A stretch of DNA of 64,000 nt from Hermodice carunculata (lineage: Eukaryota > Annelida > Polychaeta > Eunicida > Amphinomidae): contig CAXHWN010002418.1 of the NCBI GenBank assembly GCA_964020975.1, positions 62,001 through 126,000 on the forward strand, given 5' to 3'. The notes beneath the pieces were generated by a model. The model had not been told where the DNA came from. It ran no database searches and worked only from the letters and a program-made list of their open reading frames with translations. Made by a program: the position numbers and the translations under genes. This document shows positions 45,486 through 58,302 of this stretch, one piece after another. Numbering within the stretch: position 1 is the first letter of the stretch; each line of letters starts with the position of its first letter.

Positions 45486-46467
45486 ACACGACTGTCTCAG
45501 TGTACAAACGGTTTGCCATGAAACATTGAATCAAACATTGATGAAAGGGTACTTGAAAAAAACCCCCATAGTTTAAGTTGGTGATATTTTAAACTAACCA
45601 GTCACTTTTGGTCAGCATATTAGAATCTAATAAGACCAGTCATGTAAATTTAGTCTTAATAGAAGAGTGATCTTAGCACAGAATACAAAATATTCAATAT
45701 AAATAGAACCAGCCCACCCCAGAGAAAGGTGGTTGTAATACAGGTGTGGTCTTTTTATAGAAATGTGTCAATGAGGAGATTCTGCTACCTATACATGTTG
45801 AAACACAGCTTTGTAAATTTTCAAACAGAATTATACGATATTCATTCCAATTGTAGCACATGCCCAACCTTTTCATTTTGTGGACTCTGCATACGATGTC
45901 AATTTCCACATCAATTTTCAAAATACTGATCTCTCTTGAAGACACAGTACTGATGGTACGAGAGTTTTCCAAGCTTTACATGCTAAGTAAGGACTTTTTA
46001 AAAAAATTTTTTTTTAATTGAGACTATAGGTTACAGTGTTGCAATCTCCTGGTTTCATTTTTTTTTTTTTTTTTGCATTAGCATGACATGCTGATATTGG
46101 AATGAGTATGGCAAGACCTTGTGCTTAAGTTTATTGTGGCAGGCAAGGATTGAAGAAGGTATCTGCTTCTTCAGGTTTTATGTGTGAAATTACTACATGT
46201 TGAAAAAAAAATTGTAAATAACATACATGTTCTAGGCATAAATTATGGCCCTTATAGAAATGGTCATTTTTTAGGTGCTAAGCATAAATGTGTCAAAATC
46301 TGTGTACTGTGAAACCTTATAAACATGGGAACTATGGAACAATATGGTCAGATAAACTTGCTAGCCTTGGATGTACTATGCCTGCTGCCATTTACTTTTA
46401 GTGGGACAACAAAATAAGAAATACAACTAGCAACATGTACTAAATGGAAGTAGTGGGTTTGCACTCT

Positions 46468-46709
46468 TTAACCCGTAAAGTGCTAATCACTGCTAAATTT
46501 GTTTTCTCTTTGTGTTTAAAAAACATACAATGGTGAAAAGATTCAAATTCCTCATGAAGATAGCTTTTATTCAAATACCAGCAAGCCTAGTCTAAAGCAA
46601 AAAGTAGTCTTAGTCAACAGCTTTCCTCAGGACACTCTGTACACATTGTGCGCAAAGTCCCCCAAGGAAAGCTGTTGACTCAGTCTTAAATCAGCACTTT
46701 ATGGGTTAA
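46468..46709. mobile_element. TTAA MITE, family D, complete
   Basis: Ends TTAACCCGTAAAGTGCTAAT and AGCACTTTATGGGTTAA. Arms AGTCAACAGCTTTCCTCAGG and CCCAAGGAAAGCTGTTGACT. Module CAAATTCCTCATGAAGATAG and ATTCAAATACCAGCAAGCCT. Confidence 0.8.
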
Positions 46710-47721
46710 ATTTATCTTGGCCAGTTATTCACAAAACATATTTAATTTGAATTATATGTTTTTTTTATTTAATGTTTTCGTTTTTCATGAGCCAATCTCA
46801 GTTCAAGATTTATACCTTCTTCAGTCTCCTCATCAGCATATCTCAAGAAATCGGAACATTTTTTTGCTCAAGGGTTGTTTTGTGAAGCGAAGTTTTACCA
46901 TGGAAGCAGCAGATTGCTTTACAGGTTAGCCCTGGGGATGTTCATGAGGTAAAGATTAAATTATATTTCAGCATCAATGCGACCTTTTTACTGATATGGA
47001 AATGTCTTGCGAGTGCAAACTGTTAGTCCTGATTCACTCAATTGTGCATCACATTTTCTGTAAGTTGTATAGGCTTAGGCTGCATATTATATTGTATATA
47101 ACACTGGCGTGTTATCTTTGTCAGACGTCGTGTCCTGTTGGTGTATATACAGCTCAAAATGTGAACAGTATTACTGCAGTATGCTTTGTGACAATTTAAA
47201 GCCTCAAGTGTTCATTTGGTAAGCAATATACCCACTACATATTGTTGGGACAGGACATGGGTAGCTGGACTACTGGAGGCATTGTGTTGATGGCACTATG
47301 TTTGGTGTATGACATTGGTATACGGCACGATGTTTGGTGTAATCAGGGCACGTTAAGGAAGAAGTTCCATATGAAAGCAGATATTGGTATGTTCATGATG
47401 GGCATTTACAAATGGGGTTTGAGTAATTTGCTTGCATGGCAGACCTACAGGCCTTGTGCTATTTGACTGAGTGGGCTATTTGGCCTGAGAGGTAGCTGAG
47501 CAAATGAGAGATTTATAATGGAGCAAACTTGGGCATTACTGCAAGTGTTCTGTGAATAGTGGAGCACTGTGGCCCCCCAGAAATGTGGCATTATGAGAGG
47601 GGTGGCCTCTTTTTTTTTTTTTTTTTTTCTTGGGGGGGGGGGATAAAATAAAATACCATACTTGTTTCATGGAGAAGTAGCTGTTGTGGGGGGGGGGGGG
47701 GGGGGGTCACAAGAGGCGCAG

Positions 47722-47888
47722 TACAGTGAAACCTCATTATGACACTCAGATATCGGACAGTCACATAATGATAGATTTTGAGGGACTGAAAGTCAAATTC
47801 CTTTGCTGTTTGACTTTATCCGACATATTTAGATATCAGACACATTTTGCAGGGAACAAATGGTTTCCTTAAACAAGGTTTGACTGTA
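47722..47888. mobile_element. TA-ended MITE (TACAGTGAAACCTCATTATG)
   Basis: TACAGTGAAACCTCATTATG and ACAAGGTTTGACTGTA are imperfect inverted ends; internal TATCGGACA / TATCAGACA pairs. Just right of a G-run at 47684-47706. Confidence 0.55.
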
Positions 47889-48285
47889 CAAGACCTGTTT
47901 GGAGATCATTGGGGAAAAAAACTGCGATATTATTCCCCTTCAACGCCCATGCAACATGAAATGATAAAATTTCAGATGTTTACTTTATTTCTGCATGCTT
48001 CCCTCAAATCAGAGAAGTAGGAGGGGTATCTGTGGGGTCAATGATGCTAGAAAGGCATGATGGGGTAAGTGAGAGTGCTGGTACCAGATGTCCATTCCAC
48101 CAGGTCTGTTTGGAAATACTTTTGCCCGGAGTAACACATGTAGTGTGGGGAATAGGGAATCACTTTTGAAAGGCCTCTTGCATATAGTTATGTCAAGCTT
48201 TAGTATAATCATTTTCATGTCTGTTGTAATGGGACCAAGGTTTTAAAGCAATGTTGAATGTAATTTAAATTTCCATTCCTTTCAG

Positions 48286-48332
48286 ATTATGGGACCTCAG
48301 ACTATAAAGACTACTCTGATCCTACTCTTTAA
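48286..48332 (+). CDS. Orphan terminal-exon-like segment
   Basis: A good pyrimidine tract and AG acceptor precede a short frame YGTSDYKDYSDPTL followed by TAA, entered in phase 1. It looks like a terminal coding exon, but no upstream exon with a matching phase was found, and the transporter already ends at 38965. It may be an alternative 3' exon or chance. Confidence 0.15.
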
Positions 48333-49725
48333 GGTAGAAAGATACTTAAATTTGCAGGAAATACAACACAAATGTTTATGTCATGATTGAAGTCCACAAG
48401 TTCTGCAGTATCAATGTGTTATATAAGGTCATTTCTTGGGAAGAGCCCATCATTTGATGAAACTTTTTTCAGTTGGTTGTAAGGGGGCCATTGGTTATGA
48501 TGTAGAGTTTGGGTCCAATTTGGCAATGAACTGTACACTGTATGCATATATACATGTGGGTCATTTTTACAATTTTGTCTTTGTTGTCAAATTTGTTACA
48601 TGTATACATATATTATCTGTTAACCATATATAGGTTTACTTTCAGATTATGAAAATTACATGTATATGTACACTTTAACTCATCTTGCAGGAAAGTATTG
48701 AGTCAGAAATAATACAAATTGTTAAAAAAAAACATAGTCTCCACATTGCAATGGAGAATTTTTTGTAACGGGAGGAAGGTCTGAACTTTTTTGCACAATA
48801 AAGTATATTACAGTTCTAGGATTACAAAATCATCCATTAAGAAAATTCATCTTGAGTTGAAACATTCTGATGTGTTTTTGTACAGATTTAAGTTCAGTCC
48901 GAACTCCTGGTATATAAATGAAAGACCTCCTGCAGTCAGTTTAAATATAGAATATATACTGTATATTTATTTATTTATTGATGAAGGCCTAGTGCCATAA
49001 ATAAAGCCGAAAATGAAGGTAAACAATGCCGTGTTTCTTTTTTATGTGTATTCTTCTCCTTAATGTACACAAACACAAAAGACAGTTCCTGTATGACCGT
49101 AGTTTATTAGCAAGTAACTGCATGGACCTGCAAACATTTTCAATTCACCAAGATTGGAATTTGTGGCTTTTTTTAAACACAGTTTTGGCACTTTCAATGC
49201 ATGTCTTGGTGGATGTGCATCACACTTTCCTGCACAGCAGCCATCTGCCCAGTCTATCTGCCGCGCCCCCTGCTCCACTCTGCTTTACAGGTAATCCCTC
49301 TGTAGTGTCACTAAAGTGTTGCACAAAGCAATTTGTTGTATCCTCTCCATGTTTAAAATTTGTATCAAATATAGTGTCCTAATTATCATCCTTTTGTCAG
49401 CATTTTTGGTTGTCATAAAATGCCAAAACCCTACTGGTGTCAGTACACACCAAATCCCTCAGTTGTTTACCATGCCATGATGGTCCATACTTATAATTAC
49501 AAGTGCCACTGGTCATGACCTCCTCTCTTGTGTACATTTAACACTGAGCTTGTGCCAATAATAACATTATTTTAGCCAATTTGGCTGAAACAACAAACGA
49601 CGGGTTAACTTTGGTCTTGCTCGTCAACACCTTGTAAAAATTCTGTGACATTGTTTTGGTCAACCTATCCACTCTTCACACTGGAATAAGGCAGCTGTTA
49701 ATCACTCTCCAAGAATGATAAAGAT

Positions 49726-49727
<2 letters not shown>

Positions 49728-49774
<47 letters not shown>
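49728..49774. repeat. CT microsatellite
   Basis: An uninterrupted CT run of about 46 bp followed by a C-run. Confidence 0.95.
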
Positions 49775-49775
<1 letters not shown>

Positions 49776-50132
49776 CCCCCCTGCTAGTTTTGGTGTACAA
49801 ACCTACAGGCTATACACTACCCTTTACCATTGGTCTATGTACATGTATAACGGTTATAATGTAGGGCATGTGGCCATATATTCAGGACACAAAATCATTG
49901 CATACTTAAGACGCAATACGAAATGGGATTTATTCTCCCTAAATCAGTCCAACAGAGTAATTTGCAGGAAGCTGTGAAATTTTAATCCAGCACAGTTCCT
50001 ACAGATTACCTTAAGCCTTTGCTTTTCACCTGATATTATTTTGAGCTTGATGATACTGCCATTGAAGTGAAACAGAGAGTCCCCTTACTTTATACTTTGC
50101 TGTCTTCAGCTTTAGTGGATATTTCCCCTTTT

Positions 50133-50138
50133 TTTATT
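50133..50138 (-). terminator. Candidate poly(A) signal of DNAJC19
   Basis: TTTATT on the plus strand reads AATAAA on the minus strand about 130 nt beyond the DNAJC19 stop codon, a normal distance for a short 3' UTR. Confidence 0.45.
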
Positions 50139-50267
50139 CCCTTTGGTATTGAAAGTTTTGTTAACTTTCTTTTAAATAAGATCTCCTTCATTTTCTATTA
50201 TATTTACAAAATAAAAAATTTGTCACAATAGGATAAACTATGTACACATATCACACTTGAGCAGTCT

Positions 50268-53200
50268 TTAGGGTCTCTGATTATCCAGGTAATCCTTTGC
50301 TTCATTGATCTTTGCTGCAAGATAGGGGGAGCCACCTGCAATCAGTAAATATAAAATGGTAATTGTTTTTATCATGATACAAGATTCTTTTTCTTCCAAA
50401 CTACAAAAGTGGTTAATATTTTGAACATCATACCTGTGAAGTGGCACCCATTGGTGGGGGAGCTTTGCACTGCAGTTTTTTTTTTTATTTATTTATTTTT
50501 TTTTTAATTAATGTAGACTTTTCATCTGAAATTTGACCAGTTTTAAACAATATCCCCCATTAAAATATATATCATTCTTTATTCTTTGTTGAATATAAAA
50601 TATAATATGGAAGCAAAAAACTTGATTTCTTGTCAAAGGATGTTGACAGGTACAAAACACACTAACAACTAAAACTTGCCCTTGGGGTACAGTGATGTAT
50701 CTCGCCCTAGGAGTGTGTTATTTAAGTCCCCATTAAATCTTGGCTTCTCACTAAAGCTGGACAGGAAGAAAGGACTCCAGTAAATTGAACTACTAAATGA
50801 TGAGATATTACAGAGAAACAATTTTAACTAGCAATAAACAAACATTTTCATGCAATTCTTAGTATGCAAGGCCACCTCTAGTGCCAGCAGAAAGTGGTCT
50901 CATATTTACAGATGGTCTTAAAATACAAGCTAATTGGTCGAAGAAATCGACTATTGCTGGCATAAACATTTTCATTTTAATCTAAAACTGTAATTCTTGC
51001 TGTGCAGAACCCCTCTTTTTCCAACAAAAAGTGGTCTTTTATTACAGGTGGTCTCAAAATATGTGTTAATTTATTCAGGAAATACGAATATTGCCATAAC
51101 AGGTGACTATAACTCGTTCATTGGCAATTTTCACTCAAGTTGATGTAGTCTGAATTGCCACAATGATACTAGATTTGTATTCTTTGTACAGAGTACCAGC
51201 TTGCCAACATCTGCAGAGCCCTTATACACACTGATCCTGATAACAGCTTTCCTATGTACTCTTTAGGTGCAATGCACTGAAAGATGATTATGATGATTGT
51301 TACTACTACATGTACTACTACTGCTGCTATAATTATTAGTACAGCTGTGGCTGCAAAGCCTTCAAGTCTCCCGCCGAGGCGGGATATCTCTTGCTTTTTT
51401 GTACTTTTTTAGTCTCCCACTCTCTCACCTTTTATAAAATGTCTCTTGCTTTTTGTAAAATTAAATAAAACTAGAATGGATAGATTTGCAAGCAAACCTG
51501 TCTGGGTGCCAATTGGAGCTTGTTTTGAGCCCCCCTCCAATACTGTTTTGTGACATCATTAATCATGGGTCATCAGGTACAATCTCCTGAACAGTAGTAG
51601 TAGAATAACCAGGCAGCAGATGTATTGTCAATCAATGCAATGTGATTCGCTAATACAACTACCTTTGTTTTTTCAGCCAATAGCTGAATAGGAATTTCTT
51701 TTTTTTCTCATAACTTTTAATAATTTATAACATATCAGTAAATCCACAATAGGTGCAAAATTTCAGCTATGGGTCTTATAGTACATGTATGTAAAATTTC
51801 AATGTTGTAACTTGTATAATGGCTGAGAGAACTGCGTCACAAAATGTGGTGGGAAGGTTTTAAGAAATTAAGACAGATTGAAGAACTCCTACAAAAACAA
51901 TATGTCTGGGTTGGCACCCAGACATAAATAGCATTTTTCTATTGGTGGATGTAAAGTTGATTTGCTTTGGTGTGTTGTTGTACTGTACTATACAATGTCT
52001 ATGGTGGTGCCTAAAATGGTTCAAAATGCTGAAAATTAAGGTCTAAATTTTAAATGTTACCTGTGGGAGCATTCCCCCCCCCCCCACACACCTTAGCTAT
52101 GCTTCACAATTCAGCGCTCGCCGTCCCACTTTTCAATACCTGCAGGAGGGAGATCTCCCACTTTTAACATAGGCTAGCTTGGAGGCTCTGCAGCTGTGGC
52201 TTCTGTCTCTGCTACTGTTGCTATGATTTTACTGCCGTTGTTTTTTTTGTGGCGGTGACTTAACCTACCTCTGTCAGGGTGGTTCAGCAGCATGATCCTC
52301 TTGTGAGCCTCCTTCACTTTTGCTTTGCTAGCTGATGGACTGATTAAAAATCAACAAGTTTCTCTTTTACGCATATTTTATAACTTCAACAAAAGCTGGC
52401 AATGATGTAAATGTTTTCTTTCAATTACAACTAGAAGTCGATCAGTGACCGCAAAATCCCTCGGCCAGGACAGAGGGACAGACAGACGTGTGGGTGATGA
52501 CAATACCCCTCCAGTAGGTCAGGTTACTTCTGTTTAACCTAATGAAAAAAGCTTTGGTGCAAATGCAATGAGCAGAGATATCATGGCAAGGCAATTTTTC
52601 TTCAATGCAGCACTGTGACCTAAATATGTGACCCAGTGACCTAGTTTTTTCAATAGGCACCTGGCGCATCCTTAGGACTTACTGTCATAAATAAATGAAG
52701 CTACATTCAATATTTTTCAAATATTGTGTTAATGGCATTTTTTCTTCAATGTAGTGCTGTGACCTAACTATGTGACCTAGTGACTTTCATTTTGATAGGC
52801 ACCGTAAGCACCTCAATGGCTTTCTGTGATAAAAATTTGGTCTCTGTAAAGTGAGTATTTCTGGAAATATGGGGTGGCAAGGCAATTTTTCTTCAATGCA
52901 GCACTGTGACCTAAATATGTGACCCAGTGACCTAGTTTTCCATCGGCATCTGGGGCATCCTTAGGTCCAACTGTCACAAATAATTGATGAAGCTACATTC
53001 AATATTTTTTTATATACTGTGTTAAAGCCCCCCCCCCCTTTTTTTTTTTTTTGCAATGTAGTACTATGACCTAAAAATGAGACCTACTTTTCAATAGGCA
53101 CCTGAACCACCTCAGTAACCCTGTGATAAAAATTTGGTCTCTGTAAAGTGAGTATCTTTGGAGATATGGCCTTAACAAGGCATGGACGGACGGATGCGTG

Positions 53201-54927
53201 GGTGACGACAATACCTCTCCGGCCTTATGGGCCGAGGGGTAAAAACTATGAATCAAACAACAATTATATCTTGCATTTACCATGAAAATTAAATACTGCT
53301 TCATATGGAATGAATAAATAAACATCCATTTCTGAGGTTTCACATCAAGTGTATTGGTTTTGATGCACTGTATGCACAACCAGGAATTCTACATTACTTA
53401 AATGAAACTGCAACCTACACCGAAAAACACTAAATTTTTCCTTCCTCTCTTCCTCTGTCTGTTTGTCTTGAGCATGTTGTACATATGACAAAAATTTGTT
53501 AAGATTCCTTGAAATGACATTTTTAAAGTTTTCATTTGGATGCGAGTACATAACCTCTTTCTTAGAAAGAATAAGCTGAACATCTGACCTGATACCCAGC
53601 ACCAGGCCTGCTTCTCTTCTTGACATTTTTGGTTCAAATCCTCCTTTGTAATATCTGCTTAATGTCTGTAATGAAACCCAGAACCCATTGACAAAAATTG
53701 TAAAAAGGAGATTATGTCTTTAAGAATACAAGTGTAATGCTTTAGCTGTGGATAAAAAATAACTTTTCGAACTCATTGTTTCTGTAATATATGTTGAACT
53801 TTCATGTACATAACAAAGATGAGTAACAAACTCTTCATGACACAAACAAAATATTAGTATCAGCATTACGTATATGTAGTGTGATAGAAAGATAAACACG
53901 AAATATATCATTCCATATATCTGTACCTGGATCTTTATAAGTCCACCAAGTATGACATATTTAACTGTCTTATTACAAACATCAAATACTCACTGGTCCA
54001 GATGGTATCTCTCCTATACTTTGCTTTAATACTTGGCCCGCACTTCTCAGATGTCTGTATGCATAGCGACCTGAGGGGGAAAAAATTATTGTTTTACACT
54101 GAGAAATTTTTCCCACAAGTGATCGCTTGTCTTATGTCACAAGTTGTGCTTTTAAAAGTTAGTACAACACTAAAAAGATGAACGAAACAATATCCCTGCA
54201 TCACAATAACTGAATGTCTGTCAGTATACAAGCCCATCATTCTTTGCCTATACACATGTATTTTTGCGACTCCTTTGCCAGATTTACAGGTTCTTTGGCC
54301 ATTATTTATGGCTTAACCCTTTCCCCCTCAAACCGGCCAAAATCAGCTGGTGGTCAAATATCATCTGCTTCAGTGTTTTCAACTAATTTCAACAGTAATG
54401 ATAAACAATTTTGACTGAGAATTGTACATGAACCCTATCAAGATCACACGCCCCAGGTCAACAACTTTCCCTGGCATGAGTTGGGCAATTAGTGCCCAAC
54501 TCATGCCAAGGAAAGTTGTTGACTCAAGTGTCAATTCAAGAGGGAAAGGGTTAATGGTTGATACAGTCAATCATTAGCCATCATTTATAGATCACAAATT
54601 ATGACCCTAACCCTTTCCAAGTTGGTTTTGGGTACAACTGAAGAATTGTTATAAGTGTTAGCATTCATTTCATGAAACATTGAGTAACTTTTGTCACCAT
54701 GTACAGCTTTTTCAGCCATTTTTTCATACAACTCTTTCCCACACAAATAACTTGACACATGTAAAAGCAAACAGATGTAACATGATTGCTAAAATGTTTA
54801 TATATATATGTATATATGTATGTATATACGTATATATGTGTACATATATATGTACGTATATATATATGTGTATATACATGTATATGTATGTATATATGTA
54901 TATATATATATATACATACATATATAC

Positions 54928-55019
<92 letters not shown>

Positions 55020-58000
55020 TTTTTTCAATCAGGGGACAATTCGGGTCACACTAAAAGCTTTCCTTGACATTGATGGGGTGCAATGTGTTAACTCAGTCTT
55101 ATTCTATGGAAAGGGTTAATTGTCTGTTATTGGCTCACTTCTCTCAGGGGTGATATATACTTAGGCAACATCATGTTGATGGTTCCCTATGCTCAGCAAA
55201 CAAACAAAATTTTAAATCTTTCAGTGCCAAGTTTTGGACTGAGTCAATAGCTTTTCTCTCTGGAACAATAGGCATGCTGGTACTTGAATGAGTGTCTTTT
55301 TATGAGAAATATCAATCCAGTATCCTTATGATAATTTAGGGAAGTTTGACTTAAGTAGTATAATTTTTGTTGCAATAGCAGTGAGTTACTGATTCATTCC
55401 CTCTAACAAATGGAAGTGCAACTTACCTGTAAATCCTATAAATGCTAGTCCAAGACCCCCAATGATCAGCCCTGTAGCCTAAAAACATCAATTAAAATGC
55501 AACAGAGTCTGGATTAAAACGTTATTAACCATACGTGAATGGAGGTAAAAATAGAACCCACAGTTAAGAATGTCAGGCCAACCTGTCCTGGTTGAACATC
55601 AAAATCGTGGATATCTCTGAAATCATACATATCTAGCAATTTCATAAATGATGTGGAGATTCTGTGTGTTATCTCGTATTCAATCATTTATATGTTGAGA
55701 GGCCCGGTTGATTTTGAATGATCTGGATAACCCAATTGAGTGTTGGGACCACAGTGGGGACACCACTGGCGTGTATTGGCCCCTAGTGGTGTGATGTTAC
55801 ACCCTTGCCTGGCCATAGACCTTCTGCAACATATGTCATCAAGGTGTACTGCGTGTTTCCGGTAGCTGTTGCCCGGCCATTTTTTTTTTTGCTGGCACCG
55901 CAGCACCACTGAATGGATGCGGCCAGAACCTGGTGAAAGTTAAAAGACCCTTTCTTCACTCCTCTCCAGGACCGCTTTGCAGTCTGGCTTGTTCTAGCTC
56001 GATGCTATGACTGCTCCTACTATATGTTTCAGGGGTCACATTAAGGATTTTTCAGTATGGGTCCGTTGGACCCATCTTTCTTCTTTTTCAGGAAAAATAG
56101 TGGGTCCATGAACTAAATTGATGAGTCCAGCCTGAAATCTACAAACTAGACTTCATTTGATGTAATTTGATTAATTGATGTTATTTGGTATAATCAACAT
56201 ACATCAAAATGATAAATAAATAAAACATGCAGGTGACTTAAGCCTTGAAACAAACATAACATAGGGCCTGTATGCTCATGTAGGTAACTCATTATCATAA
56301 AATTTAAGGTTGAATAAAAAGTTACAATCTACCAATGTGAAAGGGTTTAAAAGTTGTTGACTGTACCAAGGATGGATTCAATCTACCAAGGGACCTGCTT
56401 CTATAAAAAATGCTATAACACGTCCCTGGTCTACCAAAAATGGTTGTGAAGGGTGCTTAACCCCTAGCACACTGTGCCAGTATCTGGTATCACACACCGT
56501 GTGCCACTGGACAGTTTTTTAACTCCCTTGCATAACAAGCGGCATGCATGATTGAGCATGCCTGGGCTCTGTTATTTTTGCAATTGATTCCACGTGATGA
56601 AATGGTCAGAAATTACATGATTTATATTTCTGTGCACTTTGTATTTCAATATACCTGAAAAATTTGATGCTGTAGGCGGTTTTAAGAGTCTGATCTTTAG
56701 TGCGGTCCCTTTTCTCACCAGCCTACAACTTACAAGCCGTGCAACACTTCACAAGCGAGTGTACACAGCCAGTCAGGGGCATTCACCCAGATATGGTTTT
56801 CCGCTGTGTTGAAAGTATATTTTTTTAGCCATTCGATCATAAATTTCATTCCTATCTTGTTCTGTCATACAGATTTCAATCCAAACATTTCAATAAAATC
56901 AAGACAACCGAATTTTGTTTAAAAAGAAAAACACCAATAACCATGTGACCCAACGGAGACTGATCTGACAACAACATCGTGTTAGGCCTAATGCAAATTT
57001 TCAGTTCGTCCACATGTGACCATGCCATGACTAATCTGCGTGTTTTCCTTCCCGTTCGAAATGAATTTTCACTCATGCCATTATCCATGTTTAGATTTGC
57101 TCGATGGAAGTCTTCTTGGTGAAAATATGATGTGAAAATTTAACATCTTGGTCCAATAGCCTTTGCGTAATATGACTTGTACCTTCCCAGCATTGCGGAC
57201 ACGAGACACGCACATGGGCAATAATGAATTTGATTGGACAGTGAGTGGCACGTGATCAAATCCACCCAATAAGGAGCCTGGAAGTGCTCTCACCAAATTT
57301 ATAGTGAGGTGAAATGACGTACATCCATTCCCATTCTGGGAAATTTTTGGAAGGGTACCCCAGGGATATTTTTTCTTACCAAATAAGAGAGCTTGTTACA
57401 TGGAAAGACCAACTTCAGAGGATTCCATCAGTATAATACATAATCATGATATTGATAATGGTCGATGGAAAACACCGTGACCGCTTGGGGTAGTTTTTGC
57501 AGTTGTATCATTCAAAATGCATCGCGTTTTTGTGCGTGCGTCCACAGACGTGCAAAATGACAATGTTTTATTAATTTTCGGGCGTCTATTCTTTATTTTT
57601 TGCGTCTATGACGCAGGACACAAGCTTAATGTGACCCCTGTGTTTATAATGTTCATTAGCTATTTTGTTTTATAAAGAATCAAATAAGAAGGGGTCTTAA
57701 GAAAGACTATATATTTACCTCTGGTGACAAAATTCAGTTAGACTATTACGTGAACTTATCATCCTGTCTGTGTTGTCTGGTTTGATATTTTTTCCATGAT
57801 GAGTTTTATAAACAGAGGGCAAATCACATATTCATACACAGTGACATAATGCTGGCAAGCCGTGCTCGGAGCACGTGTTTCCTGGCTATGACAGGTAAAC
57901 ACTGGCATAACTTTTGATTCTATCTGTAGACTCGCCTTTTTAATCTTGAATGTTTTCAATGAGAGGTGTCTGCACAACACCAACTGCATATTTTATTTTA

Positions 58001-58302
58001 AAAAGTGACGCAACAAAAGTTATTAAGCTGTATGCTAATATGAGAATATACAGTAAATATAATGGTGGTTTCATCCCTACTATATATAAAATTTACTTGT
58101 ATTTATCGCAAGACTGATTACTTAGGCCTAATAGGTGGCTTTCACGATTCCTTTCAGAAGATGGTTTCCACGCTCTTTTAGTGGAAAACACTGGCTTGTT
58201 TTCATAAGACCAGAAAACTAATGTCACGAAAATTTCATCATGCTTTAACTGTTCATTCATTATCGCCCACAGGCTGCAGCCACACATTTCAAGTCTTACC
58301 AT
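50268..58302 (-). CDS. DNAJC19: DNAJC19/TIM14 (Pam18) J-domain protein of the mitochondrial import motor
   Basis: Six exons on the minus strand: 58302-58300 (ATG only), 55478-55427, 54070-53994, 53665-53589, 52339-52269 and 50335-50268 (stop TAA). All junctions are AG/GT with matching phases; total 348 nt, 115 residues, close to the 116 of human DNAJC19. The protein starts [20 protein letters not shown], a single inner-membrane helix, then the conserved [20 protein letters not shown], the J-domain HPD tripeptide in [20 protein letters not shown], and [12 protein letters not shown] at the end. In the family the J domain faces the matrix and stimulates mortalin/mtHsp70 ATPase at the TIM23 channel. 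The short N terminus favours DNAJC19 over the longer DNAJC15. The first exon carries only the start codon before its donor, so ab initio predictors may miss the true start. Introns hold many MITEs. Confidence 0.95.
52452..53238. mobile_element. Non-coding element with CCCTCGGCC ends and internal ~150-bp repeats
   Basis: Left CCCTCGGCCAGGACAGAGGG and right CTTATGGGCCGAGGGG are inverted ends. Between them about five worn units repeat TTTTCTTCAATGCAGCACTG, TGACCTAAATATGTGACC and GATAAAAATTTGGTCTCTGT. Lies in a DNAJC19 intron between exons 53589 and 52339. Confidence 0.5.
54313..54554. mobile_element. TTAA MITE, family B, complete
   Basis: Ends TTAACCCTTTCCCCCTCAAA and AGAGGGAAAGGGTTAA. Arms GTCAACAACTTTCCCTGGCA and TGCCAAGGAAAGTTGTTGAC with GAGTTGGGCA inner pairs. 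In a DNAJC19 intron, close kin of the 45245 copy. Confidence 0.85.
54607..55119. mobile_element. Decayed family B MITE holding a long TA/TATG microsatellite
   Basis: CTAACCCTTTCC at the left and AAAGCTTTCCTTGACATTGA plus TATGGAAAGGGTTAA at the right mark the ends; between 54797 and 55015 lies a TATG/TA tract. Tyr-Ile frames there are artefacts. Confidence 0.55.
55215..55365. mobile_element. TTAA MITE, family C, remnant
   Basis: TCTTTCAGTGCCAAGTTTTG, GACTGAGTCAATAGCTTTTC and GCATGCTGGTACTTGAATGA are kept; the hairpin and right end are lost. In a DNAJC19 intron. Confidence 0.55.
56030..57640. mobile_element. hAT-like non-autonomous element (~1.6 kb) in DNAJC19 intron 1
   Basis: CAGGGGTCACATTAAG and CTTAATGTGACCCCTG are perfect 16-bp terminal inverted repeats with the CAGGG start typical of hAT. 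An internal palindrome GGGTCCGTTGGACCC lies near the left end. No transposase was recognised; flanks share TGTTT but no clean 8-bp duplication. Confidence 0.6.

Larger units (their letters stand above)
46710..50132. other. Gene-poor stretch between the convergent genes
   Basis: Apart from the TA-ended MITE, an orphan exon-like segment at 48286, poly-T/poly-G runs near 47612-47706 and a CT run at 49728-49774, nothing recognisable is seen. Short open frames have no splice or family support. Confidence 0.5.

Noticed and set aside
54665-55119. Tyr-Ile rich frames
   Set aside because: Translation of a TA/TATG microsatellite inside a decayed MITE.
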